Origin: Cercis canadensis
Lineage: Eukaryota; Streptophyta; Magnoliopsida; Fabales; Fabaceae
Direction of reading: 5' to 3'
Assembly: GCA_003255065.1 (NCBI GenBank)
Contig: QAOA01004631.1
Span: 5,799 to 69,798, forward strand
Length of the DNA stretch: 64,000 bases
In this document: one piece after another, positions 53,459-64,000 of the stretch
Position numbering within the stretch: position 1 is the first letter of the stretch
Layout of the letters: every line of letters starts with the position of its first letter
Position numbers and translations under genes: made by a program
Notes under the pieces: model-generated
What the model was told of the DNA's origin: nothing
Database searches by the model: none
What the model saw: only the letters and a program-made list of their open reading frames with translations

Positions 53459-56400
53459 GTGGAGCATAGATGTTAATCATGCCCATCTTGTTACAAATGT
53501 AATCAATGCGGGCTCCATTCAAGGCTTTTGTAAAGATGTCTCCCAACTGGTCTTCTGTTGGTACATATCCTGTACTAATGAGCTTCTCTTCAATCTTTTC
53601 ACGAACAAAGTGACAGTCGATCTCAATATGTTTAGTGCGTTCGTGAAACACAGGATTTGATGCAATGTGAAGAGCAGCTTGGTTGTCACACCATAGCTTT
53701 GCTGGTAGTGAGAGCTCAAAGCCAACTTCTTTCAATAGTTGGTATATCCATACAATCTCACATACTGAGTTTGCCATAGATCTGTACTCTGATTCTGCAG
53801 TAGATCGGGAGACTACATTTTGCTTCTTACTCTTCCATGAAACCAGGTTCCCTCCCACAAAGACACAATAGCCAGTAGTGGATCTCCTATCATCCTTGCA
53901 CCCTGCATAGTCTGCATCAGAATAGGCCTCAATCATGCCAGAGAAACATTCTACCTTAGTGTGTCCATGATGCCCATAAAATAATCCACGTCCTGGAGCT
54001 CCTTTCAAGTAACAAAGAATTTGTTCTAGGAGCGCCCAATGGTTAACTGTCGGAGAGGACATAAAGCGGCTGACAACACTGACCGAATACGCAATGTCGG
54101 GACGAGTCACTGTAAGATAATTCAACTTCCCCACAAGTCTCCTATACCTCTCAGGATCATGAAATGGTTCACCATCATCCTTTGCAGGCTGTATGTTAGG
54201 AGTCATTGGGGTACTACATGGCTTAGCCCCTACTTTTCCTGTTTCTTTCAGCAAGTCAAGAACATACTTCCTTTGGGACAAGAAGATCCCCTTCTTGTTT
54301 CTCATGACTTCGACCCCTAGAAAGTATTTCAAAGGTCCCAAATCCTTTGTCTGAAAATGGGAGTGCAAGAAGGTCTTGAGACCAGATATGCCTGAACTAT
54401 CACTCCCAGTGATCACAATATCATCAACATATACCGCAAGTAGAATGATGCCACCCTTAGATCGCCTGTAAAACACTGTGTGATCAGACTTGCTTTTCTT
54501 CATTCCATATTTCAAAACAACTTGACTAAACCTGCCAAACCACGCTCGAGGGCTCTGTTTAAGACCATACAACGACTTCCGAAGCTGACATACTTTCCCA
54601 TACTCCCCCTGAGCAACAAACCCAGGTGGTTGCTCCATATAGACCTCTTCTTGAAGAGTACCATGAAGAAAAGCATTTTTGATATCCAATTGGTGCAGGG
54701 ACCAATCATGAGTGGCTGCCAAGGAGATCAACAAACGAACTGAGGTAAGCTTGGCAACAGGAGAAAACGTATCGGAGTAATCAGTACCATAAGTCTGAGC
54801 ATAGCCTTTTGCAACGAGACGGGCTTTCAGGCGGGCCATAGAACCATCAGGATTGACTTTAACTGTAAATACTCATTTGCACCCAATAGCTTTCTTGCCG
54901 ATAGGTAAATCCACTAATGTCCAAGTGCCATTATGATCAAGACCATTCATCTCTTCGATCATGGCATCACGCCACCCAGGATGGGCCAAAGCTTCACGAA
55001 CTGTTTTAGGAATGGATACAGAGTCTAGCTTGGCCAAAAAAGAATAAGAAGGAGAAGACAGGTGATCATAGGAAACAACTGAAGCAATAGGATAAGTACA
55101 CTGACGTTTACCTTTTCGAAGAGCAATGGGAAGGTCAGAAGTAGGAGCACTGGAGGCCGGATCTGGCGACGAAGCAGATGGTGAAGGACATGAATCTGAA
55201 CCTGCATTTGGAGGTTGTCGTCGAGTGTAAACATGGACAATAGGGGGCCGAGTAGACTCTGGAGGAGGTGCATGAGTATCTGTAGGAGGTGCAGGAGTAT
55301 CTGTAGGAGGTGCAGAACAAGGAACAGTATAAACCAACAAATCATCATCCTCCCCCTGACTATGGGAAGGGGAGGAATGAGAGAAGAAAGGAATGTCTTC
55401 TTGGAAGGGGACATCGGGAGAGACAAGGTAACGATGAAGAGTGGGAGAGAAACACCAATAACCTTTTTGGAGACGAGAATAACCAAGGAAGACACATTTA
55501 AGGGACTTAGGGTCTAACTTAGTGACTTGGGGCCGGGTATCGCAAACAAAGCAAGTACTGCCAAACATGCGGGGGGCCAATAGGGAACACAGGTTTAGAT
55601 GGAAAAAGAACAGAATAGGGAATTGCCCCATTGAGAACCGAAGATGGCATTCGATTAATTAAAAAACAAGCTGTAGAGACAGCATCCGCCCAAAAAGGTT
55701 TAGGAACATGCATTTGGAACAAAAGAGCTCGGGCAACCTCAAGGAGATGCCGATTCTTTCGTTCAGTAACTCCATTCTGAGCGGGTGTGTCAACACAGGA
55801 GGACTGATGAAGAATGCCATGCTGAAGCATATAAGACTGAAAGGAAGCAGATAGGTACTCCTTAGCATTATCACTTCTCAGGGTTTGAACAGAAACATTA
55901 AATTGTGTTTTTATTTCGGCACAAAAGGCACAAAAATATGAAAAGACCTCAGAACGATTTTTCATTAAATATAACCATGTAACACGAGAGTAGTCATCAA
56001 CAAAGGTAACAAAATACTTAAAACCAGTTTTGGATAAAATTGGACAAGGACCCCAAACATCAGAATGTACTAACTCAAATGGAGACGCAGCTCGTTTATT
56101 GACTCTAGACCCTAAGGGAACACGATGATGTTTGGCAAACTGACACGACTCACAATGCAAAGACGATAAATGACAAAACTGAGGATAAAGCTGCTTGAGC
56201 GCTTGAAGAGACGGATGACCCAAACGACAATGCACCTCAAATGGAGACAAGGAACTAGAACACGCTAAGGATCTCGGCACCTGAATATCCAGTACATAGA
56301 GGCCTCCGGATTCATGTCCTTTACCAATAATCTGTTTCGTCGTAAGATCCTGAAAAAGACAATAATCAAGAAAGAATGAGACACTACAGTTCAAGCTACG

Positions 56401-57615
56401 AGTGACTTTACTAACGGAAATCAGATTAAATGAAAAATTAGGTACACTCAACACTGAGGGCAAAGAAATAGATGGTGTGAGGTTAATAGTGCCAGAACCA
56501 AGGACATTAGGGGTAGACCCATCAGCTATAGTCACATGAGATGAAGAAGCATGGTTACGGAAAGTTGAGAAAAGGTTAGGATTACCTGTCATGTGGTCTG
56601 ATGCACCTGAATCAATGACCCACTTGGATGACGAAGAGAGAAGACATGTAGGGGATTTACCTGTATCAGCAAAGACAGCAGTCGAAGCAGGAGATTTCAG
56701 TGATTCCTGGTACTGAGTAAACTGGGCAAAGTCATCGGCAGAGACCGTAACAGTCTTATCAGATGATAAGGCAACATGCGCAGACCGCCCTCTTGGATGC
56801 TTGGTGAGAAGTTTCTTACAAGTGCGTTTCGTATGCCCCAGCTCATGGCAGTAAAAGCACTCGACTTCCCCTGACTGCTGACTCCGACTGTCCATATTCC
56901 GGTCACGATGATTCATCCCCCCTCGAGAGCCACCTCGAGTACTACCCCGAAAATCCCCACGACTAACAAGGGCACTGTTAGTAGCAATGGGCTGAGAAGT
57001 CTGCAGGTTCTCTGTGCGAAGGACTCTAGAAAAAATTTCCTGCAAAGACGAGATTTCAGGGTTCGAGAGAACTTGAGATTTAACAGCCTCAAACTCTGGA
57101 CGGAGGCCTGCTAGGAAACTCATGACTGCCATTTTCTCCCTCTGATCTTGTTGAACTGTGACATCAGGGCTGAATGGGAGAAGCATATTTAGTTCTTCAT
57201 AGGTTTTCTTGAACTCCATAAAGTAAGCAGTAAGAGGCTTATCCTGCTGTTCTCCCCGATAAAAGTTCTTACATACCTCATACATACGAGATATGTTTCC
57301 TCGTCCAGAGTACAAGAAATCTAGATATGCCATCAACTCCTTCACAAATTCACAATGATTGATCAGACCAAGTACCTCCGTATCAATAGAATTCCGAATC
57401 TGCAAGAATAGTCTTGCATCATCCTGCAGCCATGCTTTTTTGGTATCATCCGTAGGAGGAGCAGAGGTAAGATGATCGTCCTTCTTAATGCTCCGTAAGT
57501 ACACCCGAACAGTTTTACTCTAGTCTAAGTAGTTGGAGCCTTTGAGTTTATGCTCAGTGATTTTTGTCATAACCGGAACTACCTCAGCCATGACTGTAGA
57601 TTTATTTTCTGTCAT
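53454..57615 (-). pseudogene. Copia gag-pol polyprotein with two nonsense codons and one frameshift
   Basis: From ATG at 57615 to TGA at 53456-53454 is 4162 bp, one base more than a whole number of codons, for a polyprotein of about 1386 residues. In order: Gag (UBN2 type), zinc knuckle CFYCHELGHTKRTC (about 56820-56862), protease WVIDSGASDHMTG (about 56585-56622), the HHCC and DD-E integrase core (CRLGHPSL; LVHSDVWGPCP; RSDNAKEY; NGVTERKNR), reverse transcriptase with YVDDI (about 54420-54434), and RNase H (DADYAGCKDDRRST). Lesions: TAG at 57522-57520 and TGA at 54875-54873, both where a Trp codon stands in the family, and an extra base near 55577 compared with copy A. The element could move only with proteins from another copy. 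Confidence 0.93.
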
Positions 57616-58186
57616 AGATGAAGCAAGACACAAAGAAACCAAGCAAAACCACCCAAACAGCCGAAGCAATACAGAAACAGCGGAATAGCAAACTAAACCA
57701 GAATGTCAAATCACCACAATGGAATATCAAAACCAAACCAGAATATCCCCACAGCCAGCACCAGAATGCTCAAAACAGAATGAGAACAGAAGCCAAATAA
57801 ACCCAAACAGAATTCCCAAACAGCAAAACAGTGAACAAAATGGGAGAGGAATAGTGACCAAACCAAAGGATGACGCCGGAAACGAGACAAAAAACACCGG
57901 AGATACACCGGAAATGGGACGAGAACGTCGGCGAGACAGATCGGAGGAGAAGAAGATGCCGCACGCTCCTTCACGCTCCGGCGCGTGGGTCGCAGGGCAG
58001 AAGCGTTGGCCTGCGCGTGGATGTCACACACGCCGCCGATGGCTGCCGGACTCTCTGGGTCGGCCGGCCGGTGGATTCTGAACAATCCAAATGGGGCGGT
58101 GAGGCAAAACAAGCACCGTATATGGGTGCCCTAGACTCACCCTCACAAATTCTCACAAACCCTAATAGAAGCTTGGACAAATTGTA

Positions 58187-58202
58187 CCAAGCTCTGATAC
58201 TA
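58187..58202 (-). other. Primer-binding site of the Copia element
   Basis: On the minus strand TAGTATCAGAGCTTGG directly follows the 5' LTR. It resembles the TGGTATCAGAGC consensus complementary to the 3' end of initiator tRNA-Met, with one change at position 2. Confidence 0.85.
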
Positions 58203-58383
58203 TGTTATTTCTGGTAAAAAAGTGTGTATTTCATTCATAGGACCATCATATATATACATAGGCTAGCCCCTATAATCAAGCTATCTAATTCCTATAATTA
58301 CGCTTCCTATAATTAAGCTATATTACCATATTTACATCCTGTAACAGCTATCTAGAATCTTTCCATATTTACATTCTATAACA
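58203..58383 (-). repeat. 5' LTR of the full-length Copia element
   Basis: 181 bp, TGTTATTTCTGG to TCTATAACA on the plus strand. Would hold the element promoter and read toward lower coordinates. Confidence 0.95.
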
Positions 58384-59172
58384 GAATTAATTATGGATGT
58401 GCCATTAATGAAAACAGGTGTTCTCCGGTCTTTTAGTTGTTTTCAGAACAAAAACAAGCCAGACTTGTTTTGGTTTTCTTGTTTTTAAAACAAGATTTTC
58501 AGAACTTGTTTTTAAAACATGTACAACAAAAACAGCTTATCAATCAAGTTTTTTTGTTTTATAAAATTAAAAAACAGAAAATAGTTTTTAAAAACAGATT
58601 TCAAACAGGCCCTAGTCTTTCATCTCTGTAACATCATTTCCCCGGACTTGGAACCAGTTTTGAAAAGAACAAAACTTAGGTAAAATTTTATAAGTATTGG
58701 TTGTATTGTTCTCCTATTTTACATCTGTATTAATTTTACTACTTAATATCATCTCATTTATCTTTTAATATTTCTCAAAATAACAATTTGACCTCAACAC
58801 CCAATTTCTCTCTCCCCCACCTACCTCTGATGTCTCTCATTTCCTTCGTAACAATGGCTGCCACTGAATCCGAACCTACAGCCAAAAAGCTAATATCCAA
58901 ATATTTATCAGATGAAAACTGACATAACAGACAGATAGATACATAGAAGAGAAAGCAAGAGAGATATTACTTTCTTTCCCCAATACTATTGGACGAAAAT
59001 GAAACTTGTTTGCTTCAAGCATTCTTGGAACCTCTTTTCCTGATTCAGAAGCTTTTACAGAGAGAGATAATCAATATCTTTCATGCTTGAAAAGAAGCCC
59101 TTAGGGGCAACTTTATTTTCACTATGATTTTCATTCTCTGTTGATTTATTTGTTTCATTGCGTAAGGGGTGC

Positions 59173-59641
59173 TGTTGCCATCGCCGACAGTAAACTACCC
59201 AATTCAATACCACTGCCGCACCCACCATGAACCACCATTGTAGTCCGAGAGTAGAACCAAAGCCGTCATCATTCAGGAAGGGGTGTGTCCAAGCCGGGGG
59301 TGAGAGAAATTTGATATTAGGGTCAGGTTGTTATTTTGAAAAATATTAAAAAAGAGATGAAATTGTGTTGAGTTTTAAAATTAATACACATGTAATATTT
59401 TAACAGAAGAATAACATCACAAACACCTATGAAACTTCATCTAAGTTTTGTCCATTTGAAAAATCACGTAAAGACATCATACTTATTCATTTATAAGCCT
59501 ATCATCGATTCCATGTTTAAATAATAAATTTGTCCTAATAATACTTATTTTCCAAATGCATAAAACTGTTACTTTAAAATAATGACAAGATGAAGCTACA
59601 AAGTATAAACTGAAATAATATAAGAGGGCCATAAAAACAAA
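59173..59641. other. Intergenic stretch after the duplicated segment
   Basis: AT-rich with no recognisable coding sequence or named repeat. Confidence 0.4.
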
Positions 59642-60322
59642 GCATATTAGTTTGTAAACCAAAATAATTAATGGGGATACTTAATTTGCTAGAGATTTAC
59701 CTTGTCCACAATTTTTCAAGCAAGAAAGTTTGCCAAGCCACACAATAAGAACCACTTGCACTTTCAATTGGTTATTGTAGGAATGGCACACAAATCACTG
59801 AGTCTTATTTCACGCTTCTATAAAGCTGTGTTACAGATGAATTGATTCATTAGGTGTTTGTGACTCAGTCTGTTTTGATAAAAATAATTTTTAAGAAAAA
59901 AAATTTAGTCTAATATTAAAAACAATTTTTATCAAAACAAACAAAGCTTAATATTGGAAACAAGNGCTTATTAGTTCGCAAACCAAAATAACTAATGGAG
60001 ATACTTAATTTGCTAGAGATTTACCTTGTCCACAATTTTCCAAGCAAGAAAGTTTGCCGAGCCACACAATAAGAACCACTTTGCACTTTCAATTGGTTAT
60101 TGTAGGAATGGCAGACAAATCACTGAGTATTATTTCATGCTTCAATAAAGCTGTGTTACAGATGAATTGATTCATTAGGAGTTTGTGATTTGGTCTGTTT
60201 TAATAAAAATAGTTTTTAAGAAAAAAAATTTAATCTAAGAATTAAAAATTCTTAGACTAAATTTTTTTTTTTCTTAAAAACAATTTTTATCAAAACAAAC
60301 AAAGCTTAATTTTGGAAACAAG
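59642..60322. repeat. Diverged direct duplication across an N, with a foldback in the second unit
   Basis: Unit 1 (59642-59964) and unit 2 (59966-60322) share GATACTTAATTTGCTAGAG, AAGAACCACTT and TGTTACAGATGAATTGATTC, with roughly 5 percent differences. The N at 59965 lies between them. Near the end of unit 2, at 60195-60300, is an inverted repeat with arms of about 45-50 bp (TTTTTAAGAAAAAAAATTTAATCTAAGAATT against its complement). In unit 1 the middle of the foldback is missing. A weaker third relative is near 60880-61000. Confidence 0.85.
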
Positions 60323-61390
60323 AAAAGAAAACAGATTTGAAATATACAAGTATGGGATATAGGGTAAAGGACCCAAGACTTATGTGGGAGTCGAATTTCT
60401 TTTTATGCTTCCCAATAAGAAGCCAAAAATAGGGGCAATCTAAATTATATTTCAAACAAAAATATATAATACGTGGTATTTATATATGGAATTTGACATT
60501 TCAAAATTTTCGTTTTACTGACCATTTAGATGAACTCATACTTTTTATGTCAGAATGAACTCCTCTGTGGTCCTCTTTGAATTCTTTTTACTTATAATTT
60601 ACTTCTACTTTAGAGTTTTGCTTTTGTTTTTTCTCTTCAAATTCTGGAAAAAGTTTTGAAATATAACTAGCCGTATGCTTATCACGTGAAGACCTTGCTG
60701 TTATATTTCTCTTCTATCAACTCCATCTGTGAATTCTTTGTTCAAATAATAAGTCTAACTTATGTTCTTGTGCAACTAGAGCATTGAGAAAGTATCTTCC
60801 CAATATACAAAACTACTTAACTAAAAAACCAAGATGATGATATACAAACTGAGATAGAAGGCAAGAACAACATATTCATATGAATGTGCAATTTTACTTA
60901 ATTTAGCAGAGATTTACCTCTTGATGATTGTAGAATCTTTCCAACCAGTGCAGTGAGAAACACTTACAGTTTCTGATTCGGTTATTGTAGGAATGGCAGA
61001 ATGAGCAATCACCTTGAATCTGGTTTTCAATTTGGTTACCGTGTAGCCAAGGGTGGGTTAATTGAGCCAAAGGAATCAGTATTCTGATTAAAGGATCTCA
61101 ATCTCTGTGAGTATCAACATAAGTTGGTGGTGAAGTTATATGCATGGAATTGCTAAGTGGAGTGTGTGGCACTCAGTTTCATACTCACTTTAATTTTGTA
61201 GGCATGGAAAAGAATACATAGCAGAAATAGATTGGTATCTATGTATGTCATAGAAAAGCCTTTTGGAAAGGAATTTACAAAGCAAAAAAGAGATGCTAAC
61301 AAAACTACTCTGAATCTGCCATCACAAAAATAACCATTGAAATGCACAAAATTTCTTCAAAAGACTTTTCACAGATTTACAAATTCAGTT
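60323..61390. other. Intergenic stretch before the hairpin array
   Basis: No gene seen. GGTTATTGTAGGAATGGCA recurs (near 59769, 60098 and 60980) and resembles the right half of the hairpin motif in the following array, so this region may be related to the source of the array. Confidence 0.4.
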
Positions 61391-64000
61391 GGCATCATTG
61401 TATCTCTAGTACAATAGGAATCCAACCAACTATTTGCACTCAGAACCTACAACAAAAGTATTCCAAATACTTCTTCACATAAAATATCCAATGAAATACT
61501 CACAAACTATCATTCAAGGGACCATTTCATACCTTAACTGCCAATCAAAAATCCACTGCACATCATTGTACCTCTATTGCAAAATAGGAATGCCTACACA
61601 AATATTCAATTGAAATCTAAAAACACAGAAAAAAAAAAAAAAAAAAAAAAAAAAAACCAATGAAATGCACACATTCTCAAGAAAGGACTTTGTATACATT
61701 TACAAATGTGATCAAAACATTTAGTCAGCATCACTGTACCACTTTTCTACAATAAGAATGCCAAGAAATAAGCCAAACTCAGTACCTAGTGCCAACACAA
61801 GCATTCAAAATCCAACTTCACAGAGGAATAGCCAATGAAATATGCACAAACTTTCATTTAAGGGACATTTTATTCATTTACACAGTTGACCAAAAATTCC
61901 AGTCATTCATTACCGACATCATCGTACCACTCTTGTACAAATAGGAATGCCTACACATGTGACTCAAATATTCAATTGGCATCAATGTAACCCTTGTACA
62001 ATGGGAATGCCTACCAATCATCCACAACTAAAAAATTCTTGTTCTGCCTTCAGAAGAAACCACATATTGGGAAGAAAGGACTTTTTATTCACTTACAAAA
62101 GCTACAAAAAAATTAAGTAGGCATCATCATGCCTGAATGCCAATAAATAATCCATACACAGCACCTAATGCAAACGCAAGAATTCAAATTCACCTTCACA
62201 GAAAAATAGCTTAAGCAATGCAACACAAACTTTCAGTTAAGGGACATTTTATTCTTTAAACAGTGGACTGGACAATTTATTTGGCATCATTGTAGCTCTT
62301 TTCTACAAGAGGAATGCCTTCCAATAATCCAAACTCCTACCTAGGGCCTAACAAAAATTATGAATCCAACTTAAAATAAAACTAGCCAAAGGAATACAAA
62401 CATTTTGGAAGGGGTTTCTATCCATTAAAACATGTGACACACACATTCAGTTGACATCATTGTACACCTGTCTTTGTACAATAGGAATGCCTACCAATTA
62501 TCTAAACTTAGCGCCTACTGGCACCAAAAATATTACAACACATAAAAATAGGCAAAGAAACACGCACAACCTCTTTTTAAGGGACATTTTATACATTTAA
62601 AATGTCAATCAAACAACTCACTTGGCATCACTGTACCACTTTTGTACAATAGGAATGCCTCCCAATTATTCACAACTAGCATTATTGTACCTCTCCTGTA
62701 CAATAGGAATGCCTAAACATGTGACTCCAAATATTCAATTTGCATCATTGCACCACTTGTACAATAGGAATGCTGACCAATTGTCCTCAAAATAGATATT
62801 CAAATTCTGCCTTCAGAAACACACACATTCTCAAGAAATGACTTCCTCTACACTTACAAATGCAACCAAAAAATTAAGTCGACATCATTGTACCTCATTT
62901 GGACAATAGGAATGCCAAGATATAATCCAAACTCAGTAACTAGTGCCATCACAAGTATTCAAAATTCACCTTCGCAGAAAAATAGCCGATCAATGCACGC
63001 AAACTTTTACTTAAGGGACATTTTATTCAGTTAAACAGTGGACCCAAAATTCATTTGCATCATTGTAACTCTTTTGTACAATAAGAATGCCTTCCAACTA
63101 TCCAAACTCCATATCATCTGTCTAACAAAATATTCTGAATTCACCTTCAAATAAAAATGGCCATAGGAACATTCTGGAACGGGTTTTCTATACATTAAAA
63201 TATGTGACCCACACATTCAGTTGACATCATTGTACCTATCTTGTACAATAGGAGTGCCAATCAATTATCTAAACTCACCACCTACTGCCAACAAAAATAT
63301 TCCAAATACACCTTCACATAAAAATAGGGAAGGAAACACCCATAAACTTTTGTTTCAGGGACATTTTATACATCTAAACAGTCAATCAAAAAATTCACTT
63401 GACAACATTGTACCACATCTTTACAATAGGAATGCCAACAAATAATGCAACTCAGCACCTAGTGCCATCACAAGTATTCAAAATCTAACTTCACAGAAAA
63501 ATAGCCTATGCAAGCACGCAAACTAACTTTCACTTGACAGATATTTTATTTAGATAAACAGCTGATCCAAAATTTATTTGGCATCATTGTACCTCTTTTG
63601 TACAATAGGAATGCTTTCCAATCAACCAGACTCCATACCATTTGCCTAACAAAATATTCTGAATTCACCTTCAAATAAAACTGGCCAAAGGAACACAAAC
63701 ATTCTGAAGTGGGTTTTCTATACTTAAAACATGTGACTCATACAATCAGTTGCATCATTGTACCTGTCTAGTACAATAGGAATGCTTATCAATTATCTCA
63801 ACTCAACACCTACTGCCAACAAAAATATTCCAAATACACCTCCACATAAAAATAGGCAAGGAAACACATGACATTTTATACAGTTAAACAGCCAATCAAA
63901 AATTTCACTTGGCATCATTTCTTTACAATAGGAAGGTCTTTCAGTCATTACCTCTCCTGTACAATAGGAATGCAAACACATGTGACTCAAATATTCAATC
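61391..64000. repeat. Tandem array of about 19 short hairpin motifs, mostly about 170 bp apart
   Basis: A motif of about 36 bp returns near 61391, 61560, 61728, 61917, 61980, 62120 (weak), 62285, 62455, 62626, 62680, 62740, 62884, 63057, 63226, 63402, 63580, 63750, 63913 (weak) and 63950. It consists of GGCAT, C, ATTGTAC, a loop near CTCTTTT, GTACAAT, AGGA, ATGCC, so two nested stems of 5 and 7 bp. Spacers are also related (GGGACATTTTATTCA, CCTACTGCCAACAAAAATATTC, CCTTCACATAAAAATAG). Three spacer types alternate, giving a 523-bp higher-order period at 63090-63613. A run of 28 A bases lies at 61629-61656. The array continues past the right edge. Confidence 0.88.

Larger units (their letters stand above)
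53266..58383 (-). mobile_element. Full-length Copia retrotransposon, 5118 bp, GAATT target duplication
   Basis: 5' LTR 58203-58383, 3' LTR 53266-53446 (181 bp each, 3 differences by eye). Target duplication GAATT at 53261-53265 and 58384-58388. The primer-binding site next to the 5' LTR reads TAGTATCAGAGCTTGG, like elements primed by initiator tRNA-Met. The polypurine tract precedes the 3' LTR. One gag-pol frame runs between, but it is broken at three places. The short LTRs and single polyprotein suit an Ale/Retrofit-like Copia lineage (inference). Copies A and B and the solo LTR at 13630 belong to the same family. Confidence 0.96.
52243..59172. repeat. Duplicated segment, copy 2 (interrupted by the full-length Copia element)
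   Basis: 52243-53265 and 58384-59172 together match 41281-42988. The element at 53266-58383 sits between them. To the right the two copies match through AAGGGGTGC and then part: copy 1 meets an N, while copy 2 continues TGTTGCCATCGCC. Left of the insertion I count about 12 substitutions in 880 bp; right of it about 4 in 780 bp. Confidence 0.93.

Noticed and set aside
57711-58217. Overlapping frames of 115-133 codons on both strands
   Set aside because: They lie in the Copia leader between the 5' LTR and gag, contain no motif, and overlap each other.
61391-64000. CRISPR array
   Set aside because: Repeats are imperfect, spacing is about 170 bp, spacers are related to each other, and the DNA is from a plant nucleus.

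Overview
This window is nuclear DNA from a flowering plant, most likely a eudicot. The evidence is long genes split by short GT-AG introns, AT-rich intergenic DNA, a plant CC-NBS-LRR resistance gene, an AP2/ERF transcription factor, short-LTR Copia retrotransposons, an L1-type LINE and MITEs. I cannot name the species. Eight isolated N bases (5243, 5544, 25355, 30352, 30558, 38246, 42989, 59965) look like contig joins, and several sit exactly on the edges of duplicated or mosaic sequence.

Layout. 1-3994 (+): ten consecutive intact exons of a VPS13-type lipid-transfer gene, cut short by a Copia copy (4120-6474). 6475-10072: AT-rich, no gene. 10244-27516 (+): a complete 25-exon SEC6 gene (exocyst subunit, 754 aa). 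Its introns hold a solo Copia LTR, four copies of a miniature LTR element (TRIM-like), a LINE fragment and a SINE-like repeat. 29353-29781 (+): a small single-exon ERF gene related to LEAFY PETIOLE. 31583-38601 (-): seven consecutive intact exons from the middle of exportin-7, with both ends of the gene missing; its introns hold a LINE and a deleted Copia element. 39280-41280 (-): a chimeric Copia copy. 41281-42988: a 1.7-kb segment repeated at 52243-59172. 43151-46234 (-): a CC-NBS-LRR gene of 1027 aa, open from end to end. 46235-52242: AT-rich DNA with two MITE-like elements. 53266-58383 (-): a full-length 5118-bp Copia element with 181-bp LTRs, a GAATT target duplication, PBS and PPT, but with two nonsense codons and one frameshift. 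59173-61390: diverged duplicated sequence with a foldback. 61391-64000: an array of about 19 short hairpins, spaced mostly about 170 bp apart, that runs off the right edge.

The only genes that look complete and functional are SEC6, the ERF gene and the NBS-LRR gene. They share no obvious pathway. The main story is retrotransposon activity. One Copia family appears here as a full-length element, a solo LTR and two truncated or chimeric copies. The full-length copy sits inside a duplicated segment whose twin still carries the empty target site. This is either a recent segmental duplication or two haplotypes of one locus placed in series by the assembler.

The least explained feature is the hairpin array at the right edge. 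Its stem is preserved over many diverged units, including one clear compensatory change.
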